Source: Sphagnum compactum (taxonomy: Eukaryota > Bryophyta > Sphagnopsida > Sphagnales). Taken from it: DNA of 64,000 bases. Position 1 is the first letter of the stretch. Each line of letters starts with the position of its first letter. The DNA lies in the NCBI GenBank assembly GCA_965153455.1, contig OZ234494.1, forward strand, positions 27,581,354-27,645,353, written 5' to 3'. This document shows positions 1 to 12,283 of this stretch, piece by piece. Below the pieces are notes generated by a model. The model was not told where the DNA came from and did not search any database. It worked only from the letters and a program-made list of their open reading frames with translations. A program made the translations under genes and the position numbers.

Positions 1-336
1 TTTCTTTCGGTGTGCTTGCTCTCCAATTTGGTGCGAAGGCCACGGTTATGGTACCAATCGACTTTTTTTGATCTAGTCTGCTGTAGTTGTTCCGTTCTTT
101 TCGTGACTGTTGTGTCCCCGCAATCTCCCTTGCTTCTTTAGATTCACCGCATGTTCTTTTTTCGGCGTGCTTACTGTATTGTGACGCTCTCCTATTGATC
201 CGTCTCACTAGGAGCTGTGGCGAGCTCTTTGAACTTTGAACCAGTCTGCTCAGGCTGTTTTCGGTTGCGATATTGGTGCCGTTGTCACGGCACGAAGTTC
301 CCAGCTCGTTCGGTTGTATCATCGATTCTTAGATAG

Positions 337-3300
337 ATGGCAGAATGCCATCGGCTCACCTTTGAATCATGCCGCTTACGACATGTATTGACTTGGAGCC
401 ACAGAGCGCTCGCAACTTCTTCGGGTGGAAATGTTCGTGCAGTAGCAGTAGGTCGTATAGAGAAACTCTGGCGGCAGTTCTTTTCAGATCCTTCGCAGTG
501 GTGGGATTGTAGACCGGAGAAGGTGAATTCGAACTACCCGGATTTCAAGCATAAACATACACAGGACGCACTCTGGCTTGTGGACCGGCAAAACCCCACA
601 TGGGTGAGAGCACAGCTTGCTGCAATGGCACCGGGGACTGTACAATTGGACATGTTTTCATGGAACAGAAGGCTTGCAAGATATGTGAAGGCTGGGCAAC
701 ATGAGAAGACAATTGAGTTTTACCAAGAAATGCAACAAAAAGGCATGAGTCCCGACAATTTCACTTTTGTTCCGGTGCTCAATGCATGCGCTAGTTTACG
801 AGCACTTGAAGCGGGCAGGAAGGTTCATGAAGAAATAATTCAAAGCGGTTGCAAGGCTGATGTCTTTGTGGGGAGTAGCTTGGTTGATATGTATTCCAAA
901 TGTGGGAGCATGGAAGATGCTTGCAAAGTGTTTAACAACATGCCAGCTCGAAATGTGGTCACTTGGAATGCAATGATATTGGGACATGTGAAGTGTGGAC
1001 AAGGGCAGAAGGCACTGGAACTATTTCACCAAATGCAACAGAAATGTGTGCAGCCAACCCCTGTGACTCTCATGGGGGTTCTGAATGCATGTGCCAGTGT
1101 GTTTGCACTTCAGGAGGGCAGACGTACCCATGAACAGATTATTGAAAGTGGGTGGGAGTCAGATGTCTTTGTGGGGAGTAGCCTGGTTGACATGTATGCC
1201 AAGTGTGGGAGCATGGAGGAAGCTCAGAGAGTGTTCAACAAGATGTCATCTCGAGATGTGGTCGCTTGGACTGCCATGATCTTGGGACATGTGAAATGTG
1301 GGCAAGGGCAGAAGGCACTACAACTGTTTCAACAAATGCAACAGGAAGGTGTGCAGGCAGACTCTGTCACTTTTGTTGGGGTGCTGAATGCATGTGCTAG
1401 CTTACGAGCACTTGAAGAGGGGAAGCATGCCCATGAGCAGATTATTCAAAGTGGTTGCGAGTCTCATGCCTCTGTGATGAGTAGCCTGGTTGACATGTAT
1501 GCAAAATGTGGGAGCATGGACAATGCTTGCAGAGTGTTCAATAGGATGCTGTTACGCGATGTGGTCTCTTGGAATGTGATGATATTTGGACATGTGAAAT
1601 GTGGACAAGGGCAGAAGGCACTGGAATTATTTCACCAAATGCAACAGGCAGGTGTGGAGCCAGCCGCATTGACTTTTGTGGGGGTGCTGAATGCATGTTC
1701 AAGTATAGTTGCACTTGAAGAGGGGGAGCTTGGAGGATGCTCAGAGAGTGTTCAGCAGAATGCCAACTCGAGATGCAGTCACTTGGACTGCCATGATCTT
1801 GGGACATGTAAAATGTGGGCAAGGGCAAAAGGCATTGGAACTATTTCGACAAATGCAACAGGAAGGTGTGCGGCCAGACTCGGTTACTTTTGTGGGGGTG
1901 CTGAATGCATGTGCCAGCATAGTTGCACTTGAAGAGGGCAGGCATGTTCATGAGCAGATCATTGAAACTGGGTGCAATTCAGATGTCTTTGTGGGGAGTA
2001 GCCTGGTTGACATGTATGCCAGCATGGAGGATGCTGAGAGAGTATTCAACAAGATGTTGTCCCGAGATGTGGTTACCTGGACCACCATGATATTAGGACA
2101 TGTGAAATGTGGGCAAGGGTCAAAAGCACTGGAACTATTTCAACAAATGCAACAGGAAGGTGTGCAGTCAGACCCTGTCACTTTTGTTGGGGTACTGAAT
2201 GCATGTGCCAGCATGGTTGCACTTGAAGAAGGCAGGCACACTCATGAGCAGATCATTCAAAGTGGTTATGAATCAGTTTCTTTTGTGGGGAACAGCTTGA
2301 TTGACATGTATGCAAAATGTGGGAGCATAGAGGATGCTAATAGAGTGTTCAACAAGCTACCATCATGTGATGTGGTCTCTTGGAATGCCATGCTATTGGG
2401 ACATGTGAAATGTGGGCAAGGGCAGAAGGCACTGGAACTTTTTCAACAGATGCAACAGGAAGGAGTGTCACCAGACCCTGTGACCTTTGTGGGGGTGTTG
2501 AATGCATGTGCCAGTGTATTTGCACTTGAAGAGGGCAAGCGTGTCCATGAGCAGATCATTCAAAGCAGGTGTGAGTCAGATGTCTTTGTGAGGAGTAGCC
2601 TGGTTGACATGTATGCAAAATGTGGGAGCATAGAGGATGCTTCAAGAGTGTTCAACAACTTGCCATCTCAAGATGTGGTGTCTTGGAATGCCATGATTTT
2701 GGGACATGTGAAATTTGGGCAAGCACAGAAGGCACTGCAACTGTTTCAACAAATGCAACAGGAAGGTGTACAGTCAGACCCTGTGACTTTTGTTGGGGTG
2801 TTGAACGCATGTGCTAGGTTACAAGCACTTGAAGAGGGCAAGTGTGCTCATCAACAAATCATTCAAAGTGGTTGTGAATCTCATCCATTTGTCATCAGTA
2901 GCTTGGTTGACATGTATGCAAAATGTGGGAGCATGGAGGATGCTCAGAGAGTGTTCAATAAGCTGCCGCCACATGATGTGGTCACTTGGAATGTGATGAT
3001 ATTTGGGCATGTGAAATATGGGCAAGGGCAAAAGGCACTGGAATTATTTCGACAAATGCAAGAGAAGGTGTGCAGCCAACTCCTATGACTTTAGTGGGAG
3101 TGCTGAATGCATGTGCAAGTGTAGTTGCACTTGAAGAGGGCAGGCGTGCTCATGACCAGGTTATTAAAAGTGGGTGGGATTCAAATGTCTTTGTGGGGAA
3201 TAGCTTGATTGACATGTACACATAATGTGGGAGCTTGGAAGATGCTCTGAAAGTGTTCAACAAGATGCCATCTCGAGATGTGGTCACTTGGAATGCCATG

Positions 3301-4197
3301 ATTGGAGGATATGCCATCCATGGGCATGGTAAGGAAGCACTTAAACAGTTTGAACAGATGCGTGAAGAAGGTGTACAGCCAGATGATATCACTTTTGTTT
3401 GTCTGCTGTCAGCTTGTAGCCATTCAGGTTTGGTGGATGAAGGCCTGCGCTTTTATTCTTCAATGAGTACAGTTTACATGATTTCTGTGAAATTGGAACA
3501 TTACACCTGCATGGTTGACCTTCTTGGCCGTGCTGGCCGTCTACATGAGGCAGAGAATATGCTCAAGGCAATGCCATGTAAACCAAACGCAGGTGTGTGG
3601 AGGGCTTTGCTTGGTGCTTGCAGAATTCATGGCAATGTAGAGATGGGAGAACGAGTTGCCAAACAAGTTCTTGAACTGGAACCTGAAAATGCTGCAGGCT
3701 ATGTGCTGCTATCAAATTTATATACTGCCACTGGTAACAGGGATCTCAGTGAAAATGTTGAACGGCAGAGAAAGGAAAGAAGTGTGAAGAAACACCCAGG
3801 TCGCACTTGGATTGAAGTGGATAATGAGGTGCATACATTTGTAGTAGATGATCAACACCACCCTCAGATGATAGAAATCCATGCAGAATTGAAGAGGGTT
3901 GTCAGGGCTGATGCAGGGTATGTGCCAGATACTAATTTTGTGCTACATGATGTGGAGGAAGAAGAAAAGGTGTTTCATTTGTGTCATCATAGTGCGAAAC
4001 TGGCTATTGCATTTGGGCTCATCAACTCAGCACCTGGTACTCCACTCTGCATAAGAAAGAATCTGCAGGTTTGTCGTGATTGCCACATATCCACAAAATT
4101 CATTTCAAAAGTAGTTGGTAGAGCTATCATGGTGAGGGATGCAAATCGCTTCCATCACTTTCAGGATGGTGAGTGTTCTTGCAGAGACTACTGGTGA
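337..4197 (+). pseudogene. PLS-class PPR protein with E and DYW domains, disrupted
   Basis: Intact relatives are organellar RNA-binding proteins that carry out C-to-U RNA editing. The frame from 337 starts with a targeting-like region, then a motif near 460-590 (WWDCR, then PDFKHK) resembling the PDF motif of organellar single-strand DNA-binding proteins. From about 660 come repeated P-L-S PPR triplets, then E/E+ motifs ([17 protein letters not shown]) and a DYW domain ending in DYW at 4197. The copy is broken: reading moves from frame 1 to frame 2 near 1715-1730, returns to frame 1 near 3065, and meets TAA at 3223-3225 where the repeat normally has Lys. A 9-bp in-frame deletion lies near 2020. 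The HSE catalytic motif reads HSA at 3991-3996, while the CxxC (VCRDCH) is kept. The first 531 codons could still give a truncated PPR-only protein. An assembly collapse inside the repeats is an alternative cause of the frameshifts. Confidence 0.85.
660..3300 (+). repeat. 303-bp coding tandem repeat (101-codon PPR triplet)
   Basis: The codon at the centre of the S-motif (ATG of the W-N-A-M-I-L-G block, or its equivalent) falls at 670, 973, 1276, 1579, 1793, 2087, 2390, 2693, 2996 and 3298. Spacing is exactly 303 bp except 214 (89 bp lost), 294 (9 bp lost) and 302 (1 bp lost). DNA similarity between units is high enough to see by eye, which suggests recent duplication or gene conversion rather than old PPR repeats. 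Confidence 0.9.
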
Positions 4198-7100
4198 TGC
4201 CAGTAGTCTGTCTTGCCAATCATTATTTAAGTTCATTCTGTTTGTAGCATGTCTATTTCTTTTATTACACCACTGCAGTTGAGAAGACGGTTCAGGATTT
4301 GCCTGCTGTGATGACTGTACATAGGAGAGAGGCCAAAATACAGCTGACACATTTTTTTTGACATATTTGTTTGTAACTATTCTGCTCAACATACAAGTCC
4401 TGATAAGGTGAATTGAGCAGTCTCTGAAGGATCACCAATTTTTCTTTTGGTGTCAACTGCACTTTGCATTGAGCAATTTGCTGCTGAAAGGAACGCACTT
4501 GAACTATGTTAGTCTGTTATGGGACTAGGTGACAATCTTGTGGAGAGATTTAACTTTCTGTGAGAAAGAGCATTAGCACTGTTTTGAAATGTTCATATAT
4601 TTGCAATTGAGTTGTTTGATGGCTCTGCAGGTGAGTGTAGTATATTGTGTGAATACACCATCTTGGAAGCTTGAAATGTGTTGAGCTGTAAACATGCACC
4701 CATAACTTCATAATGCAGACTTCAATAGCACCCTTGCTACTAGATTAGGAATTTTACATGTTGAGGAAGTACAGCTAGATGTGCAATTGGAGAACCTCTG
4801 GTAGTTGTCTCCTGAGATGTCGCTAATGCCAAGAGCTTGATGAGAAGAGAATCATTACTTATGAAAATTTGATATCAAAATATATTTGCAGCCTCAAAAT
4901 AGGAATCCTAAACCTTTGAAGTTCATGATGCCCCATAGACTTGTGTAACTATATTGATCCTCACTTGGTACCTTTCTCTTTATACCAACGCCAAACATTC
5001 GAATATGATACTATTTTGTGAATGTTAAAAATATATGAACAATATCATATGATACCAACTTGTCAATGTTAAAAATGTATGAACAATATCAAATTATTCC
5101 CCTGAACTATAAATATTTGATGGTGAACAATAAATATCAGCAGTTTTTGTATAACTAGAAAATAATATTTTTGTATTGTTGCTACTAAAACTGAAAAGAT
5201 GGAGAGAAGAGTTTTCCCAAGCATTGACATTGATGCTTGTAACACAATTGCAAAAAAAGGAATTTGCACCTGTACACATGAATGACATGAAGAAGCTGAA
5301 GAATTACATTTTTATGTATTTATTTGCTTTGAAGTCATTTTGAAAAAAGCACATGTAAAATTAAATAGAATTTGTAATATCAATTGAAATATGAAATTTT
5401 TATTTGAGATGTAGAATATCTTTCGAAATAAATCAAGTCCTACTTTTGGATGTCTAAATAAACATAAATTAGAAATTTTTTGAAAGAAATGTGCATTCAA
5501 ATTTCACTTTATTTATGCTTTTCATAGATAGAGAAGAGACTCCATTTGTTGTTCATGCTCCATTCCTATTTGTGCACATCAATTCAAAATACTCTCTCTT
5601 TGTTTCTTGTTCTGGAGGCAGCCTATAAACATGGACAAATTTTCCAGCTCCATATGTGGCCTCATTGTCTCGTGGTTGAGGTCCCAAATGAGATCTTGCA
5701 TAAGCTTTTTTGTCTTTCAATATTTGCAAACAACTATGTTTTCATGTATTGTTCCAAAAACCTCCAGAAAATCAATTGCAAGAAAAACCAGCAATAGTTT
5801 CAACTAGGTTGCAACTAAATGTCGATATCAAATCTGAGCATACTGTGCATGTTCATAGACATGAGATTAAGAAGTATGTTCATAACAAGGGGATTAAGAA
5901 CTGTCTGCTGTGACATTAACTGGTTTTTAACACACAGATTCAAGGCAATTCAAGACATCATATGTAGGAGAGAAATTGATGGTGGCAATAGGCTAGGGTT
6001 GGATAGTATCTGGAGCAGCACATGTTCTTGCAAATTTTGGTATTTCTACAACATTAGTAGATGCATCTCTGATCTAGTGAATTTTTTTTCAAGTATGCCT
6101 AGTTGCCAATTTGGTTACAGAGTTCAGCTATTGATCAGCCCAACTGGCTAAATTTTTATGTGAAGTGGAGCTTAATGGGCAAATTTTTTCAATGGAGGGT
6201 GGATATGGTAGTGAGTTTTTTTTGGCAACTGTCTGCAAAATTGGCGACAATAATAATACTTGCCATCTAAAATGCCAGCAACATAAGGCCTTGATATGTC
6301 AAATGTTTGGCTAAAAGGTGAGTGGCAAAGGGAGTTAATTTGGCTACATAGAGCCAATAAATCTCCAATATAGTAGCATAACTTATGTGATTGCAGAAGA
6401 AACTCCCCAAAAAGACATTCATGGTCAAATAACAATGCATGTGAGGTTTTGATTCTTAACCTTATGAAGGTCATTTGCAAATTGTCAGACCAACTTCAAC
6501 ACAAAGAACTAGCTAATAAGAAACATCAACAATATTTTCATTCGACCTACAACAAAAGAAATTCAATGTTAAAAAAATGACAACCATACCCTTCAGTCTT
6601 ATTGTAACTTTACTCACAAATTCAAAAAACATAAATGACCATTAGTCCAATGTCCCATTCTGATTGCAAATGACATTCAAAAATCACATCATGACAACCA
6701 AACCCTTGCTACCACCACATAACAAATTCAAAAATGCCATAATTTATTGCCATTCCTATTATGTAAATATATGACATATTGAAAAAATGAAGAGTGACTA
6801 CTGTGTATTTAGTTCAAGTTCAAATATTATCAATGGTCACTGGCTAGATCAAAATTATGGCATCATCAAAATTCAATGTGCCAATTAGGGGTTGGGATTT
6901 AGGAACTTGGGAATGTTGTCAACCTTCAACTAGCCATCTCCATAGTAACGATCTTTGGCTTGCAAGTTAGCAATGGCTTGGTCATAGGGAAATGTTTGCA
7001 ATGTAACAAAACATGGACTATGGAATTCGGTGCATAGGTCCAAGTGTGTGCTTAGCCAATTCTATAGATTGTTCTTCATGAAGTTGGTAGTGTTGAAAAT

Positions 7101-7717
7101 GTGTTCATCTTCAACAGAACCAAGGACTTGGACAGCTACAATTTTAGCAATTTTAATGAATTCTGAAAGCTTGTGGTTGAGAATTGGAGATCTAGAAACT
7201 TTGTATCATAATCTGGTAAGTGGATTGAGATCACTTTCCTCTCATAAGAACCTCTTTCTTGTTGCTTTTCAGAACCATCACATCTGTTAAGGGCAGCCTC
7301 TGATGGTAGACCTATTGCACAAATTGCTCATATTAGCTCATATTAGTGGGCAGCACTCATGCCAAACAATGACTGGAGCAAACCATCAACTTGACAATGG
7401 AAAAATCATGGAGTTCTATGTTGCAATGGTGGGTGTTAACATCACCTTAAAATCCATCCATCTGTCATCCTATCCTGGAATTCCATTTGCAGGGAAGGTG
7501 ATGACAATATCCAGAGCCCTCATGTGACCAGGGAATCATGCAGAAATGTGGAATCCTCAATACCACACATGACCTACTGTGAATATCAATTTGCAAGAAA
7601 ACCAGAGCACACTAACCTTTGCCTACAGAAACAATCCCTTGAGCATCCATCACTTCACCTGATATAAACTTCTGTAAGATGGAGTGGGTCCTCCCAATAT
7701 CCATCTGGTAGGGACAT
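4198..7717. other. Intergenic, no gene seen
   Basis: AT-rich DNA between two pseudogenes. Open frames are short, overlap on both strands and show no family resemblance. No tRNA, rRNA or transposase signature was seen. Confidence 0.6.
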
Positions 7718-9439
7718 TCACAAGAAATCAGGGGAGCAAGGGATGCATCGTTCTTGAAATGCAAGCAGTACACTTTGACCACTTGGTGGTGAGATGCTAC
7801 CACTTATGGATTGTTTCAAGGTGCACTTCTTCTCTGGAGTGCGCACCGTTCTAGGAACTGAAGGAGCTGGAGTTCTAGTAGCTGCTTGATCTAATGGTTG
7901 AAGAAACTTTGCAGTCTCAATAAGGTTCCTTATGTCTGAGATTTGAGGATAGTTCAGTAGTCTCTTCAAACATCCTGCTGCATCAGGAGAAGCAAGCAGC
8001 ACAGGTCGGACATAAAGCAGCATAGCAATAACTAGGGATGAGATGAGACCACTTCGAGCAGAATACTGTATATTGCTGCTGAAGTCTTCTTGCTCCACCC
8101 CATAAGATATTGGAGTGTTTGAAGCAGAGAAAATAGCATCCCAGAGCAGCAGCAAGTTTTCCAATAGAAATTTGCGACCAAAAAGCAAGCGCACCCATTG
8201 CAAAGTGAAGTATTGGGGCTCAATGCCCAGTTCTACAAGGTGCATATAGAGTGGATTATCTACTGCAGCCAATGCCCTATACATGGCATCAGATGCCTCC
8301 AGTACTGGGGGATTTCCCCCAAAGGAGCTTGGCCCTGAGGATGTGAGAAAGTAGTTAGCCATGGCAACTGCCCCTTTTTGGCCACTCAAGAGTGCATCGA
8401 ACATGTGCAGTATGCATCGTGTTCCAGAAATCATGATGAGAGAAGGGCTCCTAGTTCCCCCTCTGCACCATAATTATCACTTCCCAAGATTATAGCTTGC
8501 ATATCCTCATCATCCCCAAAGGGCTCACAACATGTGCTGGTGGAGCCCAATCTTGCAGTCCTACATTCAAAGAGCATCCACATTGACAATCAGGGATTTG
8601 TTTCAAGCTGTTTTGGAGGCCGTTCACATGCAAGTTGTGCAGAAATGCTATCAGAGTCACCAAAATTGCGTACCCTTTTGTATTGGAGTTTGAGGAAAGA
8701 GTCTCCTTCCCACCAGCTGCCCCAGGAATCGACACATTTGCTGACCTTTCCATAATTGTAGTCCATGGGGCTGAAAATCTGTCAAAAGGGTCATCAAAGC
8801 GATCTTCACACTGGTACTTGAAGTGTTGCAGGTGGTTAACATCAACATGCAAAACATACGCCAGTGGGGCTAGCAACTCATGCATTCCTGCTACAAAAGG
8901 GTAGACACTGGTCAACAACTTGCAACTACATTGCATTGGTTAGACCAAAACAGGCTAAGATGGAAGGTAATCTCAGGTTTTGCCAATGGAATCCTGACAA
9001 AGGAATTGTCTGTAGACTAATAACTATGATTGTTCTTCAGAGCTATTACATAACCCATGACCATAACTAGTGAATTGTCTCTGACAGATCGCAAAATTCT
9101 CAGAGATCATCTGAAACATGGGTAGAAAGACATGATGCATGATGACATGTCCCCTAAAAAAACATCTTGTATCCTCTTACTTGAGGAGACCTTCTGGTAC
9201 AGCCCTAATTGAGAGGGAAAATCTTGCAAGCACTACATGCAACAGGAAATATCCTGAAATACCTTGCCAATAGCTGGATTCAGGGTGGATAAGTGACCAC
9301 ACCAGTAAGATGCGGCGTAGAATAGCTTGGCACCCTGGACTCTGAAAAAAACTTCCATTATCTGGATACAATCGCATAAGATCCTTGTCAATTATCCCCT
9401 CCAACTCTGCATTTCGAAAATATCGACCCCAGACACTTT
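7718..9439 (-). pseudogene. TBC1D5-type Rab GTPase-activating protein, 5'-truncated and disrupted copy
   Basis: Intact relatives stimulate GTP hydrolysis by Rab/Ypt GTPases in membrane traffic. Exon 9439-9263 encodes WGRYFRNAELE, then IDKDLMR (the IxxDxxR arginine-finger motif) and ends in YWQ (the glutamine-finger YxQ). It splices (CAAG|GT ... AG|GAATG) to an exon starting at 8887 that encodes MHELLAPLAYVLHVD. Downstream, SDNYGAEGELGALL and FLEHDAYC, then MFDALLSGQKG to LLNYPQISDIR, follow the plant family order. The copy is broken: the reading frame changes between about 8700 and 8525, TGA at 8433-8431 interrupts the conserved GALLSS/FLEHDAY block (probably CGA to TGA), and an apparent extra CA near 8404 shifts the frame again. 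No exon for the family's N-terminus was found above 9440. A retained intron points to a duplicated genomic fragment, not a retrocopy. Confidence 0.8.
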
Positions 9440-10112
9440 CTGCAAAACAACTCTGTGTACTGTGAGGTCAGTGCATTCTTGAAATTTTATCCTTCATCTC
9501 TGCACACACCGAGAAAAGCTAGCCTTCAGGCACACAGATTTTTCTGATGGTGTGATTTTAGGGTTAGGAATTAGGTGAAACTGGCAGAGATGCTAGGGCA
9601 AGGGATATGGTTTCTGAGATCACCATATACCTAATCCGCCATCACCCCTCCCTATTCATGCACAACAAAAAACCTCTCCAGTGCGCAGCAATAAACCTTC
9701 TTCTTCTTCATGCCATGCCAGAGACGACGAAGCAAAGCCGTAGCGACGAAGGACAGTGACAAGCAAACCGCCTGAATCGTCAAATGGAATCCGACTCGAA
9801 CAACACATTACAACCGAGATGTGAAAAACAATTACATGTCAAAACGTCCGAGGCGACCGTACGAAAAAAACCCCATATACCAGTTCCTCGAAATTATCGT
9901 CATTAGAATTAATATTTAAAATAAATTTGGGACTTTTATCATGATACAAAGTGGGTGTTGGCTCACCCAAGGTGGCTCAGGGGACATGTGTGAGATCAAT
10001 TTTTGTGGTTTCATCCATTACAATGTACAATATGTGATCTTCATTCATTATGGCACATATTACATTAAAATTACAACTTGACATTAAATTATGGCAAATA
10101 TTCCTCAAATAG
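9440..10112. other. Intergenic, nothing assigned
   Basis: No coding exon continuing the TBC gene upstream was recognised. A GC-richer patch at about 9700-9870 contains no convincing open frame. Confidence 0.5.
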
Positions 10113-10494
10113 GGCCACCGTGAACCGGCACCCAACAGTGCACCACGAAGGATGAATGGTAAGTGGTCAGGAAACAGTTTTCTGTTGGGTTCCATTTCAC
10201 TAGCTAACCATGGTGGTTAGCTCAGTTGCTTTTATTTTAAACCTACCTACTAACAACCCACAAGCAGGTCGTTAGTAGGTAGGTAGTAAAAACAGCCCTT
10301 ACCTATGTATAAACCATCTACATACCTAGTAGTTGCCTATTTTCTTCCCTATCTACCTATATGAGAGACCTATTTCCTACAGAATTGGTTACCAAGGTGA
10401 AACCAAATATTAACTCAGTTGAGGTTCATCCACAACTGAGTAATAACAGGCATCCAGTGGATGGTGCGCTGGTGGGTGCTGGTTCACTGTGGCC
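10113..10494. mobile_element. Foldback/MITE-like element with inverted arms
   Basis: Arms at 10113-10154 and 10451-10494 are imperfect inverted copies of each other (about 44 bp; the right arm reads catcc...ggttcac..tggcc and the left is its complement). Inside is a perfect 13-bp hairpin stem at 10242-10254 and 10271-10283 with a 16-nt loop, and an AGCTAACCATGG palindrome near 10202. Part of the interior (about 10180-10275) recurs in reverse orientation at 58691-58810. No open frame of note, so it would be non-autonomous. Confidence 0.6.
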
Positions 10495-12283
10495 GTCAAA
10501 TAGTGATAGTATTCATGAAAGTTTACGCGAGCAAAATTGTGTGCAAATTCACACTTGAATGTAATGTTAGGTGTTGCGACTCCGGTGTGGTGTTGAGAGC
10601 GATATTTTGGATTTCAATGAACGGGATGGATGGGGGAGAAGGCGTAACTGTGGCAAGCAGCGCTTGAGGAACGGCCATGTCCGTTGGTCACCTTGGGCGG
10701 GGGAAACGTCGAAGCCGGGGAGTTCACTGGCTTCACACCCGTCGCTGCCTCAAACCCCAAACGACTCGCTTCTAAAACGCTCTTTCACAAACATTTGGAG
10801 AGAGAAACACAAAACATGTACATTTTTTATTTTTTTGGTTCACTCTACTCATGATAAATACCATCAAACCAAGTCGCAATTTGAAGCGCACCACGTAACA
10901 GACCCGAAAAGAGAGAATCTGCAGCAAAGAAAGTCGACAAAATTGTAAACAACAATTTGATTATTGTCGTAAACTTGGAGGTTTCCTCCTTGAGGTGGTT
11001 CAAGTGAACAACCATCAGGGAGATAGGACAAGGAACGAATCAAGATCGGAAGCAGTAATTTGACTGCCTTTTGGTCCAACTGAATTTGAATGCAATAACA
11101 AAACAAACGTACTGACCCCAAAGAAGAAAGAGAAGAAACCCTTGGAAAGAAGAATCAGGAGTTCTTGGCTCTTCCGAGAGTGAAGAGCAGCAAGCAAGCA
11201 GGTGAGAGAAAGAAAAAAAGGGTATTAACGTTGTGGACCAACAAAGTTTACCCTAGACAATGAATGTTGACAAACATGCTGATCAATCAATAGTTTGAGA
11301 ATGAGAAAGTCTTAATATCTGCCAGGAACAAAATCTCGCGATCACATGTGACGTCGAATTGCTTAAGAAAAACATGCTGTGAAAAAACAAACATTGTAGA
11401 AGCAAACTGTGTGTGTCATAAATACGAAGAATAGGAGGAACCAGGCAAATTGTTTTGTTGCGAAATTTCGCATCTACACGACACTCTTTTTTCCTTCTTT
11501 TTTTCTGGTCTCAAGATGCCTTTTAGTTCCTTACATTCTAAGGAGGAAAACCTGGGAGTTGCCATACTTAGACACTCCATTCTTGGAGGTCGCCAAAACA
11601 TAGCAGGAATTTAGAAAATGTCTACTGTCCTTTCTGACCTGTAGCCAAATTTGGCTCTTTCCTCTCGTGGATGGTTGCCACTGCGACTACATCACAAAAT
11701 TGAAAAAAAAAAAAACCCCGTGAGGAACTTGAACCAGGGAAGAGCTTAAGACAGCGTAGAGCTTAATGGATTTCTGAGTCCATTCTATTGTTCCGAAGAA
11801 GAGTGGAAGGAATACGACAAGGAGATAAATGTTTCTGATCACAAGCTAATAAGGCCTGCACATGAACAAATTTCCGAGAATGAAGACGAGGAACTTGTTT
11901 CTGAACTAAGTAGCTTTCTGAATTGAAATGTAGTTTGACTCCCTTAAGAGATAGAATGTTAGCAACAAATGGGACACAGAGAATTTGAAGAAGTTGAGAC
12001 ACTTGTGGAGAGAGAATTGTGTAAGTGTCGATTCTATGTACAAGCACCTCCATGGCAAATTGACCCAAATGCGCAACTGACGTCTGTACAGGAATTACAA
12101 GAAGAGATGATCGAGAGCATATAAGCAAATTGGAGAAGAGATTCTGACCTCCTCGTCAGCCTGCAAATAGTGGCCATCTGCTTGGAAAGCTGTGAAACGA
12201 CGCCAACGGAAGAGTCATCGTAAAGTGAGCATCTTGACTCGGCGTGAACAAGCGACTTGCAAATCCTACTCTTCTTGTTGAAG
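10495..12283. other. Intergenic, nothing assigned
   Basis: Short overlapping open frames only, with no recognised family. The last few hundred bases may hold the promoter and 5' UTR of the downstream gene, but no defining element can be pointed to. Confidence 0.5.

Noticed and set aside
3223-3225. TAA stop in the PPR gene as a site of U-to-C RNA editing
   Set aside because: U-to-C editing of stops is known for fern and hornwort organelle transcripts, whereas this is a nuclear gene, and the expected codon is Lys (AAA/AAG), not Gln.
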